From positions 248,001 to 312,000 of the forward strand of contig CAWDEC010000012.1 of the NCBI GenBank assembly GCA_963801255.1: a DNA stretch of 64,000 bases, given 5' to 3'. Source of the DNA: JAICXG01 sp963801255. GTDB lineage: Bacteria; Verrucomicrobiota; Verrucomicrobiia; Chthoniobacterales; UBA10450. The notes beneath the pieces are model-generated. The model saw only the letters and a program-made list of their open reading frames with translations, did no database searches and was not told the origin of the DNA. Below, one piece after another: positions 17,125 through 25,749 of this stretch. The translations under genes were made by a program, and so were the position numbers. Each line of letters begins with the position of its first letter. Positions within the stretch are counted from its first letter, which is position 1.

Positions 17125-18225
17125 ATGCTCAGTGCCGGAATTGTCGGGTTGCCTAACGTTGGGAAATCAACCCTTTTCAATGCCGTTACCCGAACGCGCA
17201 AAGCCCAGGCGGCGAATTATCCCTTCTGCACAATCGACCCAAATCTCGGCATCGTTACCGTGCCAGATCCGCGACTCGAAGTTTTGGCGAAGATGTCGCA
17301 TTCGCAAAAAATCATCCCGGCCGCGATTGAGTTTGTCGATATCGCCGGGCTGGTGAAAGGCGCCAGCGCAGGCGAAGGACTGGGCAATCAATTCCTCAGT
17401 CACATTCGCGAAGTGAACGCGATCGTGCAGGTGGTACGATGTTTCGAGAGCGGCGATATACATCACATCAGCGGCTCAATCGATCCGGTGCGCGATATCG
17501 AGGTCATCAATACCGAGCTGATTCTGGCCGACCTGGCGTCGTTAGGCAAACGGAGGGATCGTTTGCAAAAGGAAGTCCGCGCCGGATCAAAAAGCGCCAA
17601 GGCGGAGAATGCGGTGATTGAGAAGTTGCTGCCGCATCTCGACGCGGGAAAGCCGGCGACAACATTGGATTTGAGCGATGAAGAGAAAGTCATCGCTCGC
17701 GATTTTTTCCTTCTCACAGCGAAGCCAACCCTTTTCGCGTGCAACGTCGCGGAGAGCGAGCTGAGCGAATCGCATTCACCGCATGTTCGCGCGGTCGAGG
17801 AATACGCGCGTAATCATTTCGCGACAGAAGCGGTCGTAATCAGCGCGCAGATCGAGAGTGAGCTGGTCGATCTTTCCGAGGAAGAAGCGCAGGAATATTT
17901 GCGCGATCTCGGCGTCGCGGGCAGCGGCGTCGGCGCCCTGATTCGCGCGGTTTACCATTTATTGGGCTTGCGCACTTATCTCACGACCGGCGAAAAGGAG
18001 ACGCGCGCCTGGACGATTCACACAGGAGACAAGGCACCGGCAGCAGCGGGCGTCATTCATTCCGATTTCGAGCGCGGATTCATTGCGGCGGAGACTGTGC
18101 ATTACGACGATCTTGTCTCGCTAGGCAGCTTCGCCAAAGCGCGCGAAGCAGGAAAACTGCGGATCGAAGGAAAGGATTATGTCGTCAAGGATGGCGACGT
18201 GGTCGAGTTCCGATTCAATGTTTAA
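17125..18225 (+). CDS. ychF: Redox-regulated ribosome-associated ATPase YchF (OBG-like)
   Basis: A 366-residue P-loop protein with G1 GLPNVGKSTLFNAVT, the ATP-selective OLA1/YchF G-domain, DIAGLVKGASAGEGLGNQFL (G3), a coiled-coil helical insertion and a C-terminal TGS domain (KAPAAAGVIHSDFERGFIAAETV, DYVVKDGDVVEFRFNV). It hydrolyses ATP rather than GTP and affects translation and stress. ATG 17125 follows the tRNA gene. A motif variant GCCTAACG occurs near the start codon, and an exact copy lies at 17539. Confidence 0.96.
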   Translation: MLSAGIVGLPNVGKSTLFNAVTRTRKAQAANYPFCTIDPNLGIVTVPDPRLEVLAKMSHSQKIIPAAIEFVDIAGLVKGASAGEGLGNQFLSHIREVNAIVQVVRCFESGDIHHISGSIDPVRDIEVINTELILADLASLGKRRDRLQKEVRAGSKSAKAENAVIEKLLPHLDAGKPATTLDLSDEEKVIARDFFLLTAKPTLFACNVAESELSESHSPHVRAVEEYARNHFATEAVVISAQIESELVDLSEEEAQEYLRDLGVAGSGVGALIRAVYHLLGLRTYLTTGEKETRAWTIHTGDKAPAAAGVIHSDFERGFIAAETVHYDDLVSLGSFAKAREAGKLRIEGKDYVVKDGDVVEFRFNV

Positions 18226-18294
18226 AACCGCAGACAGTTTTATCGAGGCCAAGAGACTGAATCGTGTGCCAAAGCCCGCGCATGAGCCCAAAGG

Positions 18295-18999
18295 TCATTC
18301 CGACGCGTAGAGAATCCGCCCGCATTGCTCACAGCTGACAATTTCCCTGTCGGCCTTGACCCGTGCCGCCGTTGCGGTTGTTACCTTCATGTGACAGCCG
18401 GCGCAAAAATCGTGCTCGAGAGCAACGACCGCAGCATCGCCCTTACTGGTGAAGAGACGATCGAAGCGATCCAGCAAATCCTCATCAACTCTCGCGGCTA
18501 ATTCTTCCCGCTCTTTTCTCAACTCCTCCAGCCGGCTCGCGAGTGTTTTCTCCTTCGAATCCAAATCGGCGACCTGTCGGCTGAGTGCCTCTTTCACCGC
18601 TGCGGTCTGCTTCTCCTCCGCACCAACCTGCGCTTTGAGTTGGTCCGTCTGCTCCATCAACTCCAACTCCTGATCCTCCAGCTTTGTGATCTCCTCCTGA
18701 TAACGCTCGATTTCGCGGCCCATCGCGGAAAACTCGTCGTTCTTCCGCGTCGCGAATTGCTGGGTGCGCAGGCGGGCAATGCTCTCGTTACGAATGCCAA
18801 CGTCGAGCTCCAACTTTTTGCGCTCCACTTCGACGTGCCTGGAACGATCTTTCAAGGCCTCGAACTTGGCAGAGGCAGCGGCCGACTGCTCACCGAGCGA
18901 CTTTCGCTCCAGCGGCATGTTGCGTAGTTCGGCTTCGACTTGTCGGATTTTTTGGGCGCGATCCTGGAGGATGAGCAGTTGCTCCAACTCGACTTGCAC
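18295..18999 (-). CDS. Coiled-coil zinc-ribbon protein (CT398/DUF164-like)
   Basis: A 234-residue protein. Residues 1 to about 180 form a long coiled coil, and the C-terminus has a C4 zinc ribbon: FCAGCHMKV and VSCEQCGRILY. This is the CT398-like family, sometimes linked to the flagellar or type III secretion apparatus in Chlamydia, but otherwise widespread and of unclear function. It is convergent with ychF. Confidence 0.85.
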   Translation of the reverse strand: MQVELEQLLILQDRAQKIRQVEAELRNMPLERKSLGEQSAAASAKFEALKDRSRHVEVERKKLELDVGIRNESIARLRTQQFATRKNDEFSAMGREIERYQEEITKLEDQELELMEQTDQLKAQVGAEEKQTAAVKEALSRQVADLDSKEKTLASRLEELRKEREELAARVDEDLLDRFDRLFTSKGDAAVVALEHDFCAGCHMKVTTATAARVKADREIVSCEQCGRILYASE

Positions 19000-19116
19000 G
19001 CGCGCATGTTAGGAGCGCGCACGGGCGACGTCAACGACGAGCGGAATTCTCGACCGTTCGTTTCGCCTGGCCAAGTCCAGATTGTCTAACGATCGATCGC
19101 CAAGGGAGAGGGCAAC

Positions 19117-20370
19117 CTACAATGCCCCGAGCACGATGCAGGAATTGATGCCACCGAAGCCAAATGAATTACTCAGCACCCGGTTGATCTTCATGTCGCG
19201 GCCATGTTCCGGCACGACATCGAGGTTGCAGGCCGGGTCGGGATTTTCGCGGTTTAACGTCGGCGGCGCCCATCCTCCCTCGATCGCCAGAGCACAAATC
19301 ACGGCTTCGATCGCGCCGGTCGCGCCTAGGGGATGACCGGTGTAGGCCTTCGTTCCGCTAATCGGAATCCGGCTCGCGTGTTCGCCGAACACTTGCTTGA
19401 CCGACAAGGTCTCGGTGCTGTCGTTGAGCTGTGTCGAGCTGGCATGGGCGTTGATGTAATCGATTTCGTCAGGCGCAAGCTGCGCGTCGCCCAGTGCTTC
19501 ACGCATGGCGCGAATGCAGGAGGCGCCGCTGGGAAGCGGAGAAGTCATATGAAAAGCGTCGTTGTTCAGGCTGTAACCAAGCACCTCCGCGTAGATGTGG
19601 GCGCCGCGCGCACGAGCGTGCTCCAGTTCCTCAATGACCAATGAAGCTGCGCCTTCGCCCATGACGAAACCGTCGCGCAAAAGGTCGAACGGCCGACAGG
19701 ACTTCGCCGGATCGCCGGTGAACTGGCTCATCGTTTTTATGAAAGCGAACGCTCCGAAAGTTAGAGGGCTGAGCGGAGCTTCCGCGCCACCCGCGACAAT
19801 CACGTCGGCGAAATCGTCCCGGATATAACGCAGCGCTTCGCCCACCGCGACCGTACCGCTGGCGCAACTGTTCGAATTCGTCGTGCCGACGCCGCGAAAG
19901 CCAAATTCGATTGCGATGTTAGTGTGGGCGGAGCCACCGAAGACTTGAAGAGCGAGTGTTTGATTCACTCCGCGCGTGCCCTTTTTCAAAAAGTGCGCGT
20001 GTTCGTATTCCGCGTTCGCTACTCCGCCCAACGCGGTGCCGAAGCTTACACCGATGCGTTCCTGTGGATTCTCGCGCGACCATTCGATACCCGCATCCTC
20101 AAGGGCAAGTTTTGCCGAACCCACGGCGAACTGAGCGTAACGATCGAGCCGCTTAAGCCGATGCGGCGGGAAAAAAACTTCCGGAGCCCACTGCGGGATT
20201 TCTGCGGCGCAATGGGCGTTGAAGATCGAGCTATCGAAGCTTTCTACGCGGCGGACGCCGCTTTTCTCGGCACGCATTCCTTTCCAGAAATCCGCGCGAC
20301 CAATCCCGACTGCGGTAATTGGGCCCAAACCGGTAATCACCGCGCGACGTCTTGCCGACTCCATGGTCAT
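19117..20370 (-). CDS. Beta-ketoacyl-ACP synthase, FabF family
   Basis: A 417-residue condensing enzyme. The catalytic Cys is in SNSCASG (Cys169), where housekeeping FabF has TACATG, and the two catalytic His are in YINAHASST and TKAYTGHPLGATGA. It also shows SNSFGFGGINSC at the C-terminus. Because the Cys motif departs from housekeeping FabF and the partner gene is an SRPBCC protein, a specialised fatty-acid or polyketide-like pathway is possible. No acyl carrier protein gene is next to it. The start follows a motif copy (GCC-TAA-CGA-ATG), which also carries the stop of the upstream SRPBCC gene. Confidence 0.88.
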   Translation of the reverse strand: MTMESARRRAVITGLGPITAVGIGRADFWKGMRAEKSGVRRVESFDSSIFNAHCAAEIPQWAPEVFFPPHRLKRLDRYAQFAVGSAKLALEDAGIEWSRENPQERIGVSFGTALGGVANAEYEHAHFLKKGTRGVNQTLALQVFGGSAHTNIAIEFGFRGVGTTNSNSCASGTVAVGEALRYIRDDFADVIVAGGAEAPLSPLTFGAFAFIKTMSQFTGDPAKSCRPFDLLRDGFVMGEGAASLVIEELEHARARGAHIYAEVLGYSLNNDAFHMTSPLPSGASCIRAMREALGDAQLAPDEIDYINAHASSTQLNDSTETLSVKQVFGEHASRIPISGTKAYTGHPLGATGAIEAVICALAIEGGWAPPTLNRENPDPACNLDVVPEHGRDMKINRVLSNSFGFGGINSCIVLGAL

Positions 20371-20373
20371 TCG

Positions 20374-20832
20374 TTAGGCAACCGAAACTCGTACGCCTGA
20401 CGCTTCCACGTGCTCTTTCATGGCACGAAGGGTTTGAGCGGCGACGTGATGGATAAAAAAATCGCCGATGATTGGCTCGGCGATGGGAGCCAGAAAGGGC
20501 ACACGAAAACGCAAAGCGTGGATGATCTCCACAAGTACACCGGCAGGCGTTTCCTTGAACGTCCAGACGACATGCATTCCACGCGTAAATGCTTTCAGAT
20601 GCAGAAAGTGCAGTTCGATTCGTTCGCGATCGACGACAAACTCCGAGGTCCAGGAGATCGGAATGCCGGAACGAACGGCGGCCATTTTCACGATTGCGCG
20701 TTCGGGCCCACGCTGGACGAAACGAATATAACGATAGTGCGGGAGAATTCGTGGCCAGCCTTCAAGGTCAGCCGCTGTTTCAAAAACGGTCCGGATCGGC
20801 GCCTGCATGATAATTGAGTTGCCGGTCTGCAT
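20374..20832 (-). CDS. SRPBCC family protein (polyketide cyclase/START-like)
   Basis: A 152-residue lipid- or ligand-binding domain of the SRPBCC fold: VFETAADLEGWPRILPHYRYIRFVQR, FVVDRERIELHFLHLKAFTRG, VHVVWTFKETPAGVLVEIIH. The cavity-forming helix follows at the C-terminus. These proteins act as cyclases/aromatases, or coenzyme Q-like lipid chaperones (COQ10). Its stop TAA is inside the motif, and the ketosynthase start follows four bases later. The two are probably coupled. Confidence 0.75.
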   Translation of the reverse strand: MQTGNSIIMQAPIRTVFETAADLEGWPRILPHYRYIRFVQRGPERAIVKMAAVRSGIPISWTSEFVVDRERIELHFLHLKAFTRGMHVVWTFKETPAGVLVEIIHALRFRVPFLAPIAEPIIGDFFIHHVAAQTLRAMKEHVEASGVRVSVA

Positions 20833-20993
20833 CGTCTCCTAACGGGAGCGTCAGGATAAGCGGCGGCTCATCTGGCGCAACGAATGGACATAAAGTTTCG
20901 GCGGGAAATTCGTAACAAGACTGATACCCGCGATCCGCTCGCAGAAATCAAGCGACACTTAGGGGGAATCGGTCCGAGACTTAATGCCTGCGG

Positions 20994-21530
20994 CTAACGA
21001 AAGTTTCCTGGAAGCGATCCCTTCCAGTTGGAATAGGAAGCGCCGACGGTGACTTGGGTCTTCTCGTTTCCGAAACCGCCAGTGATGTAACCCTGTTTTA
21101 TTTCGAGGCTCGACTTGCCACCAACGGTCGTTCCGTACAACCCACCAAGCTCGCCCCAGGCATAATTAGAATTGGACTGCACCGCGACCGATTGTCCTTC
21201 CGCTGGGCTTCCCAACGGAGCAGAAGCTGCCAGCAGGACGGGATTAGGGGCCGAGAGTGGCGAGAGGACTAATGTGGGCGTCAGCGCGGTCCAGGCAAAA
21301 GCGTCCATGAACGTAAAAGGATCATTGTCGATCAAACTGAGCGGAGCGGGCGCAGCATATGTCTTGGCTAAATTGAGGGGGCGACTCGAATTGGATTGGG
21401 CCCGTCGTGGCGCCGAAGCGAGCTTGGCGTTGACAACGCTAATTGGCTCCAAGGTCATCCGTTCCTGCCCCGAAACCGAAACGCACGTCACCAGAATTGC
21501 CGCGGCGGCCAGGCTAAGTCCTTTATCCAT
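20994..21530 (-). CDS. Secreted hypothetical protein
   Basis: A 178-residue protein from ATG 21530 (MDKGLSLAAAAILV). A signal peptide is clear: LSLAAAAILVTCVSVSGQ. The mature part is rich in Ser, Ala, Pro and Gly with TTVGGKSSLEIKQGYITGGFGNEKTQVTVGASYSNWKGSLP, which looks like beta-strands of a small outer-membrane or surface protein. No homologue is recognised. An in-frame open stretch upstream lacks a convincing signal peptide. Confidence 0.55.
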   Translation of the reverse strand: MDKGLSLAAAAILVTCVSVSGQERMTLEPISVVNAKLASAPRRAQSNSSRPLNLAKTYAAPAPLSLIDNDPFTFMDAFAWTALTPTLVLSPLSAPNPVLLAASAPLGSPAEGQSVAVQSNSNYAWGELGGLYGTTVGGKSSLEIKQGYITGGFGNEKTQVTVGASYSNWKGSLPGNFR

Positions 21531-21710
21531 TCCAGAATGCACTACCGACTCCACCTTATTTCCAGTGGAATTTTTGCGAGCCCAGGAAATTGCAAACGCG
21601 GCGCGAGCTACTGAAGAGTAGGCAAATGTCAGCCAAGCTGACGCTGGTGTGTTGTTTACGGCCATCTTCCTAACGCGCGGAAACCGTTCCGGGCTCGTTT
21701 GGTCAAAAGG

Positions 21711-22445
21711 TCAATAGCGAAGTCGATAGGTAACGAAGCACTCGTCCTTTACGACGCGCATTTCGCCTAACGAACAGCGAACGCTCTTCGGGAGGAATAT
21801 TGTGCTGCGGCCGGTCAAGGTCGGCGCAGCCTTACCGCCGAAGATATAAGGCGCGATGGTCAGATTCAGTTGATCAACGAGGCGCAAGGCGAGCAGTCCG
21901 CGAAATAATTCCGCGCCTCCTTCACAGGCCACACGGCGTACGGCGTATTCGCTGCGCAGAATTTCCAGCATGCGCCGCAGATTGACCGCGCGGCTTTCAC
22001 TCAAACGCAAGGTCGCCTTGTCCCGCAGAGCGAGCTGATACTTGCGCGGCATGCGCGTCGTCGAGAAAATGACAATGCGCGAAAAATCGGTCTGAAAGAT
22101 ATTCAGCGTCGGATCGATGCGGCCTTCATTCGAAACTATGACGCGTATCGGATATGGCGACTGGCCGCGCGCTTCGCGCGCGGCGCGCATCTTGGGGTCC
22201 GGCAGCCCAAGCCTGACGTTATCGTGTGAGAGCGTGCTGCGGCCGATAAGGACGGCATCTCCTAACGAGCGTTGCTGCAGCAAATGCCGTTTGTCTTCAC
22301 GGGAGGTAAAATCAACCGGCGAAAAAGTGCGCGTGGTAATTTTGCCGTCCACGGTCATGGCAAAGGTTGCGGCGACAAAAGGCCGCGCCCGTTTCTTTGA
22401 TCCGCTAGAAGTGAAAGGGCCGTTATTCCGCTTCGGCGATTTCAT
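21711..22445 (-). CDS. RibD C-terminal-domain reductase (dihydrofolate reductase fold)
   Basis: A 244-residue protein from ATG 22445 (a TTG five codons upstream is possible). Motifs are FAMTVDGKITTRTFSPV, LIGRSTLSHDN, and CEGGAELFRGLLALRLVDQLNLTIAPYIFGGKAAPTL, which match the RibD C-terminal or archaeal 5-amino-6-ribosylaminouracil reductase type. It has no N-terminal deaminase half, so a role in riboflavin, methanopterin-like or other NADPH-dependent reduction is possible. It overlaps the flippase-like gene by 23 bases. Confidence 0.8.
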   Translation of the reverse strand: MKSPKRNNGPFTSSGSKKRARPFVAATFAMTVDGKITTRTFSPVDFTSREDKRHLLQQRSLGDAVLIGRSTLSHDNVRLGLPDPKMRAAREARGQSPYPIRVIVSNEGRIDPTLNIFQTDFSRIVIFSTTRMPRKYQLALRDKATLRLSESRAVNLRRMLEILRSEYAVRRVACEGGAELFRGLLALRLVDQLNLTIAPYIFGGKAAPTLTGRSTIFLPKSVRCSLGEMRVVKDECFVTYRLRY

Positions 22446-23451
22446 GCTCGAGAGTGGCAACTTCCTTGCGCATCTCGCTCAGCTTCACCCTGCCGGCGTG
22501 ATCGCTCGGTTTGTAGAACAAGTAAACAATTCCGCCCGGTGCGCAGCAGACCAGCATCACGAGAAAACTCATGGAGCCAATGAGGATGGCGACCGCCTCA
22601 GGCACACCGCACAAACCATGAAGCATGATCTGGAAAATTTTCTCCCGCAGCCCGACACCGGCAAAGCTGATGGGAAGGGATGAAATCGTGCGTTCGATCG
22701 GCATGATGGCAAAGAAATCGAGCACCGCAACCTGCGCGCGGAAGGCATAAGCCACGCAAAGGAAAGTCGCAAAGGTAGCGAGATGCGCGATGATCGAGGC
22801 GCCAAACGCGACTAACGTTGCCCGCCAATGATGGGCATAGAGATGATAGGCGGCGGAAAGTTCGATCAGTCGTTCGCGAGCCGGCACACGCTGCGGCAAC
22901 CGGTGGGCAAGATTCAGTCCGCTCACGATAAACGAAGTGAGGAGCATGAGCACCGCGCTGCCCAGAACGGCAAGCAGAATCCAAACAAGCCGCCGTGTTT
23001 CCGGGAGTTGGGTGAGCCAGTCATAACGTAATGCGATCAGCGTCCCGGTGATCGTAATGAGGGCGACCAACCCTACCATGCGATCGAAAACAACCGCGAG
23101 CAGGGCACCGGTCGCTTTGCCCGGCGTCTCCTTGAGGAGTAAATAGCTTTTTATGAGGTCTCCGCCGGTTCCGCCGGGGAGAAACTGATTGTAGAACATC
23201 CCAATGAGGAAAAGCCCTGCGACGCGTGAAATACTAAGATGAATGCGCTGCACCTTGAGCAGAATGTGCCAGCGCACACCGGCGGCGAATTCGACCAGGA
23301 AATAACCGAACACAGCCGCCGCAATCCAGCGGTAATCGGCCATGGCCAAAGCCACGCGCATTTGCGCACGCTTGTGCGGGTCGTGAAATACCCAGACCAG
23401 GACCGCTACGGTGACGGCGATTTGAAATAGACCCGCGTAAAATTTTTTCAT
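22423..23451 (-). CDS. Flippase-like integral membrane protein (UPF0104 family), paralogue
   Basis: A 342-residue protein from ATG 23451. The start is fixed by an ATGA overlap with the upstream gene. Multiple helices and a NQFLPGGTGGDLIKSYLLL stretch match the YbhN/AglD superfamily, and SFAGVGLREKIFQIMLHGL is the counterpart of the same motif in the gene at 8447-9436. The C-terminal KLSEMRKEVATLEHEIAEAE is a short coiled coil. The gene forms a tight cluster with a reductase, a TIM-barrel protein and an MFS gene. Confidence 0.8.
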   Translation of the reverse strand: MKKFYAGLFQIAVTVAVLVWVFHDPHKRAQMRVALAMADYRWIAAAVFGYFLVEFAAGVRWHILLKVQRIHLSISRVAGLFLIGMFYNQFLPGGTGGDLIKSYLLLKETPGKATGALLAVVFDRMVGLVALITITGTLIALRYDWLTQLPETRRLVWILLAVLGSAVLMLLTSFIVSGLNLAHRLPQRVPARERLIELSAAYHLYAHHWRATLVAFGASIIAHLATFATFLCVAYAFRAQVAVLDFFAIMPIERTISSLPISFAGVGLREKIFQIMLHGLCGVPEAVAILIGSMSFLVMLVCCAPGGIVYLFYKPSDHAGRVKLSEMRKEVATLEHEIAEAE

Positions 23452-24362
23452 TCGCCGAAGCGTTCTTTCCAGATGACAACGGAACGACGGATTTCTTCGG
23501 TCGTTTTTCGCGGGCTCATTTCCCAAACAAACAAGCAGGATGGAGGCAGAAGCGGAACTAGTTTTTCCAAGTCGACCCCACCGGCAAAGGGTGGTTGGTG
23601 ATCTTGCGCCGGCCAAACACAATCCTGGACATGGCAACCGAAGGTGCGCGGTCCGATCGCGCGTAGCCACTCTGCATGATCGATGAAGCCGAGGTTTTCC
23701 TTGATCTGAAGATGACCGAAGTCGTGCCAGTAGCCGACGTGCGGCGCGTTGATCTCATCGAGGAGTGCAGGAATTTCGCGTTCACTCGGGATTTCTTCAT
23801 AGCCGCGGCGGCCTTCGATTCCGAGCCGGATATTTTTCGTCGCGGCATGCTCGATAATTGGCTTCAGGCATTCCTTTACATTCGCGAGATACGCCGGCGC
23901 GGCGGACTCCCTTTTTGCAACGGCGTTTACCTTCCGGCGGACGTATTCGCGCGAGAACATTTCGCCCGCCTTGGCCAAAGCGATGAGCGGGTCGGTCACC
24001 GGCTTCATCGGTATTTTACCCAGATGCAGCACGACAAATGATGCGCCCAGGCGCGCGGCGAAATCGATCGTCTGCAAAGTTTGCTTCACTGCCCGCTGGC
24101 GCTCGTGCCCCGAGCTGCTGGAAAAAGTGTAGCAATCCGGTGATGCGCTCATGACTTCAACCGGCAAAGGACAAAAGTTGTGCAGACTGGTGAAACGCAC
24201 CTCGCCATCCTCGAAGAGTTTTTGCACTCCGGGCAGGAGCGAAAGCCGGATCCCATGTCCCAGCTCGATGAGATCAAAGCCGAGCTGATCTTTGATCTCG
24301 CGCAACATTGCGTCGCCGGCGGTGTGCCGGCTGGAGTTCCAGCAGGTGGAGAATGCGATCAT
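23448..24362 (-). CDS. TIM-barrel sugar-phosphate isomerase/epimerase-like protein
   Basis: A 304-residue protein of the AP-endonuclease-2/xylose-isomerase-like TIM-barrel family. Family marks are FDLIELGHGI, VVLHLGKIPM, LGIEGRRGYEEIP (Glu metal ligand), HVGYWHDFGHLQIK, and a C-terminal VWEMSPRKTTEEI with another Glu ligand. These bind divalent metals and isomerise or epimerise sugars. The substrate is not deducible. ATG 24362 lies 16 bases after the MFS stop, with a motif copy at 24371 between them. Confidence 0.78.
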   Translation of the reverse strand: MIAFSTCWNSSRHTAGDAMLREIKDQLGFDLIELGHGIRLSLLPGVQKLFEDGEVRFTSLHNFCPLPVEVMSASPDCYTFSSSSGHERQRAVKQTLQTIDFAARLGASFVVLHLGKIPMKPVTDPLIALAKAGEMFSREYVRRKVNAVAKRESAAPAYLANVKECLKPIIEHAATKNIRLGIEGRRGYEEIPSEREIPALLDEINAPHVGYWHDFGHLQIKENLGFIDHAEWLRAIGPRTFGCHVQDCVWPAQDHQPPFAGGVDLEKLVPLLPPSCLFVWEMSPRKTTEEIRRSVVIWKERFGE

Positions 24363-24378
24363 ATAGCGCGCCTAACGA

Positions 24379-25659
24379 TCAGGGCACGGTTGCCACTTCC
24401 GGTACCGTAGGACTCGTTAGGGCGGCGGGCGCTTCGTTCAAGCGACCTCCGATTCGGCAGAGAATAAGAACCGCCACCACGCCATAGCCGATCGCTGAAG
24501 CAGCAAGCGCCGTGCGCATGCCAATCGCGTCCGCCAGACTTGTCACACCCAGACCAGCGACCGGCATCAATCCAAAGAAACTCAGTCCCATCACTGCGGA
24601 AACACGGCCGCGCAACGTCGACGGCGCGCGTTCCTGCACAATGGTATTCGAAAGTCCGAAAATGAGCGAAAGGCCGAACGAAACCACAACCAGTGAGCCC
24701 GCAGCGAAAGCAAAAGCGTGCACTCGACTAAGCGCGAAAACGGAAAACATCACACCCAACGCCGCGAGCATCATGCCCGTGTTGCGTTGCGGCCGGGGGA
24801 TCGAGACAAGCGTGATCGCGCCCAGCACCGAGCCGGCAGCAGAGAAGGCCATCAGATATCCAAGCTGGTTCGGCCCGAAATGCAGCACATTGCGCACGTA
24901 GAGCGGCATCATGACAGAGACAGTCGGGAAAATACAAATCGTCATCGTGGCCATCATTCCCACCATGGCGAGGCTCGGCTTGTCCTGCGCGATATAGCGA
25001 AAACCGTCTCGGATTCCGCTCGCCCTTTGCGCCTCTTCCTCCTTGCCGCCATGGGCGCGAGCCGGAAGGGAAACCAGCGCGAGGATGAAGGCAAAAAAGG
25101 AAAATGCATTGATGAAAAACGCACTGGCCGCACCCCAGAGACCGACAACAATTCCCGCGACAGAGGGGCCGACGAGACGCGAGCAATGAAAGACGGCTCG
25201 ATCCAATGCCACCGCGCTCGCGATCTCCTCCCGCCTGACGAGTTCCGGCACGAGGGCTGAAAGCGCCGGATGCTCGAAGGAAAAAGCGATTCCGAGCAAT
25301 CCCGCAACAACGATGATGTGCCAGATCTGGATGTGTCGGGTGAAAATCAGCGCCCCAATCACCAGAGCGAGGACGATCTGAACGACCTGGGTCCAGATCA
25401 GGATCCATCGCTTGTCATACTGATCCGCGAGCGAGCCGCCGAACATGGTGAGAAAAATCATTGGCAGCCCAGCGGCAAAATTGACCATGCCAAGCATGAT
25501 CGCCTTGTCGGTGAGTGTGCTCATGACCCAGCCCTGAGCCATGATCTGCATCCAGGTTCCGGTATCGGAAATCGACGTGCCAACGATGTAGCGGCGAAAC
25601 GGTCCGGGCCGCAGCAGAGCGAGCGTCTCGCGTCCCCAAGGTGATGCGCCGGTTTTCAT
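24379..25659 (-). CDS. Major facilitator superfamily transporter
   Basis: A 426-residue, 12-helix MFS protein of the EntS/MFS_3-like group, beginning with a soluble N-terminal MKTGASPWGRETLALL and RRYIVGTSISDTGTWMQIMAQGWVM. The canonical loop 2-3 motif is seen as GGSLADQYDKRWI. Members export siderophores or drugs. The substrate is unknown. It is followed by a 16-base gap to the TIM-barrel gene, so it is probably part of the same operon. Motif copies are at 24371 and 24414, the latter inside the gene. Confidence 0.85.
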   Translation of the reverse strand: MKTGASPWGRETLALLRPGPFRRYIVGTSISDTGTWMQIMAQGWVMSTLTDKAIMLGMVNFAAGLPMIFLTMFGGSLADQYDKRWILIWTQVVQIVLALVIGALIFTRHIQIWHIIVVAGLLGIAFSFEHPALSALVPELVRREEIASAVALDRAVFHCSRLVGPSVAGIVVGLWGAASAFFINAFSFFAFILALVSLPARAHGGKEEEAQRASGIRDGFRYIAQDKPSLAMVGMMATMTICIFPTVSVMMPLYVRNVLHFGPNQLGYLMAFSAAGSVLGAITLVSIPRPQRNTGMMLAALGVMFSVFALSRVHAFAFAAGSLVVVSFGLSLIFGLSNTIVQERAPSTLRGRVSAVMGLSFFGLMPVAGLGVTSLADAIGMRTALAASAIGYGVVAVLILCRIGGRLNEAPAALTSPTVPEVATVP

Positions 25660-25749
25660 CGCAGCAACTGATAAGCGGGGAAATGAGGGGTCGCAATGAG
25701 GGCCAGAAGCGGATCTGTTAGCATCTCCTGCGACCCAAAATCGCCGTTC

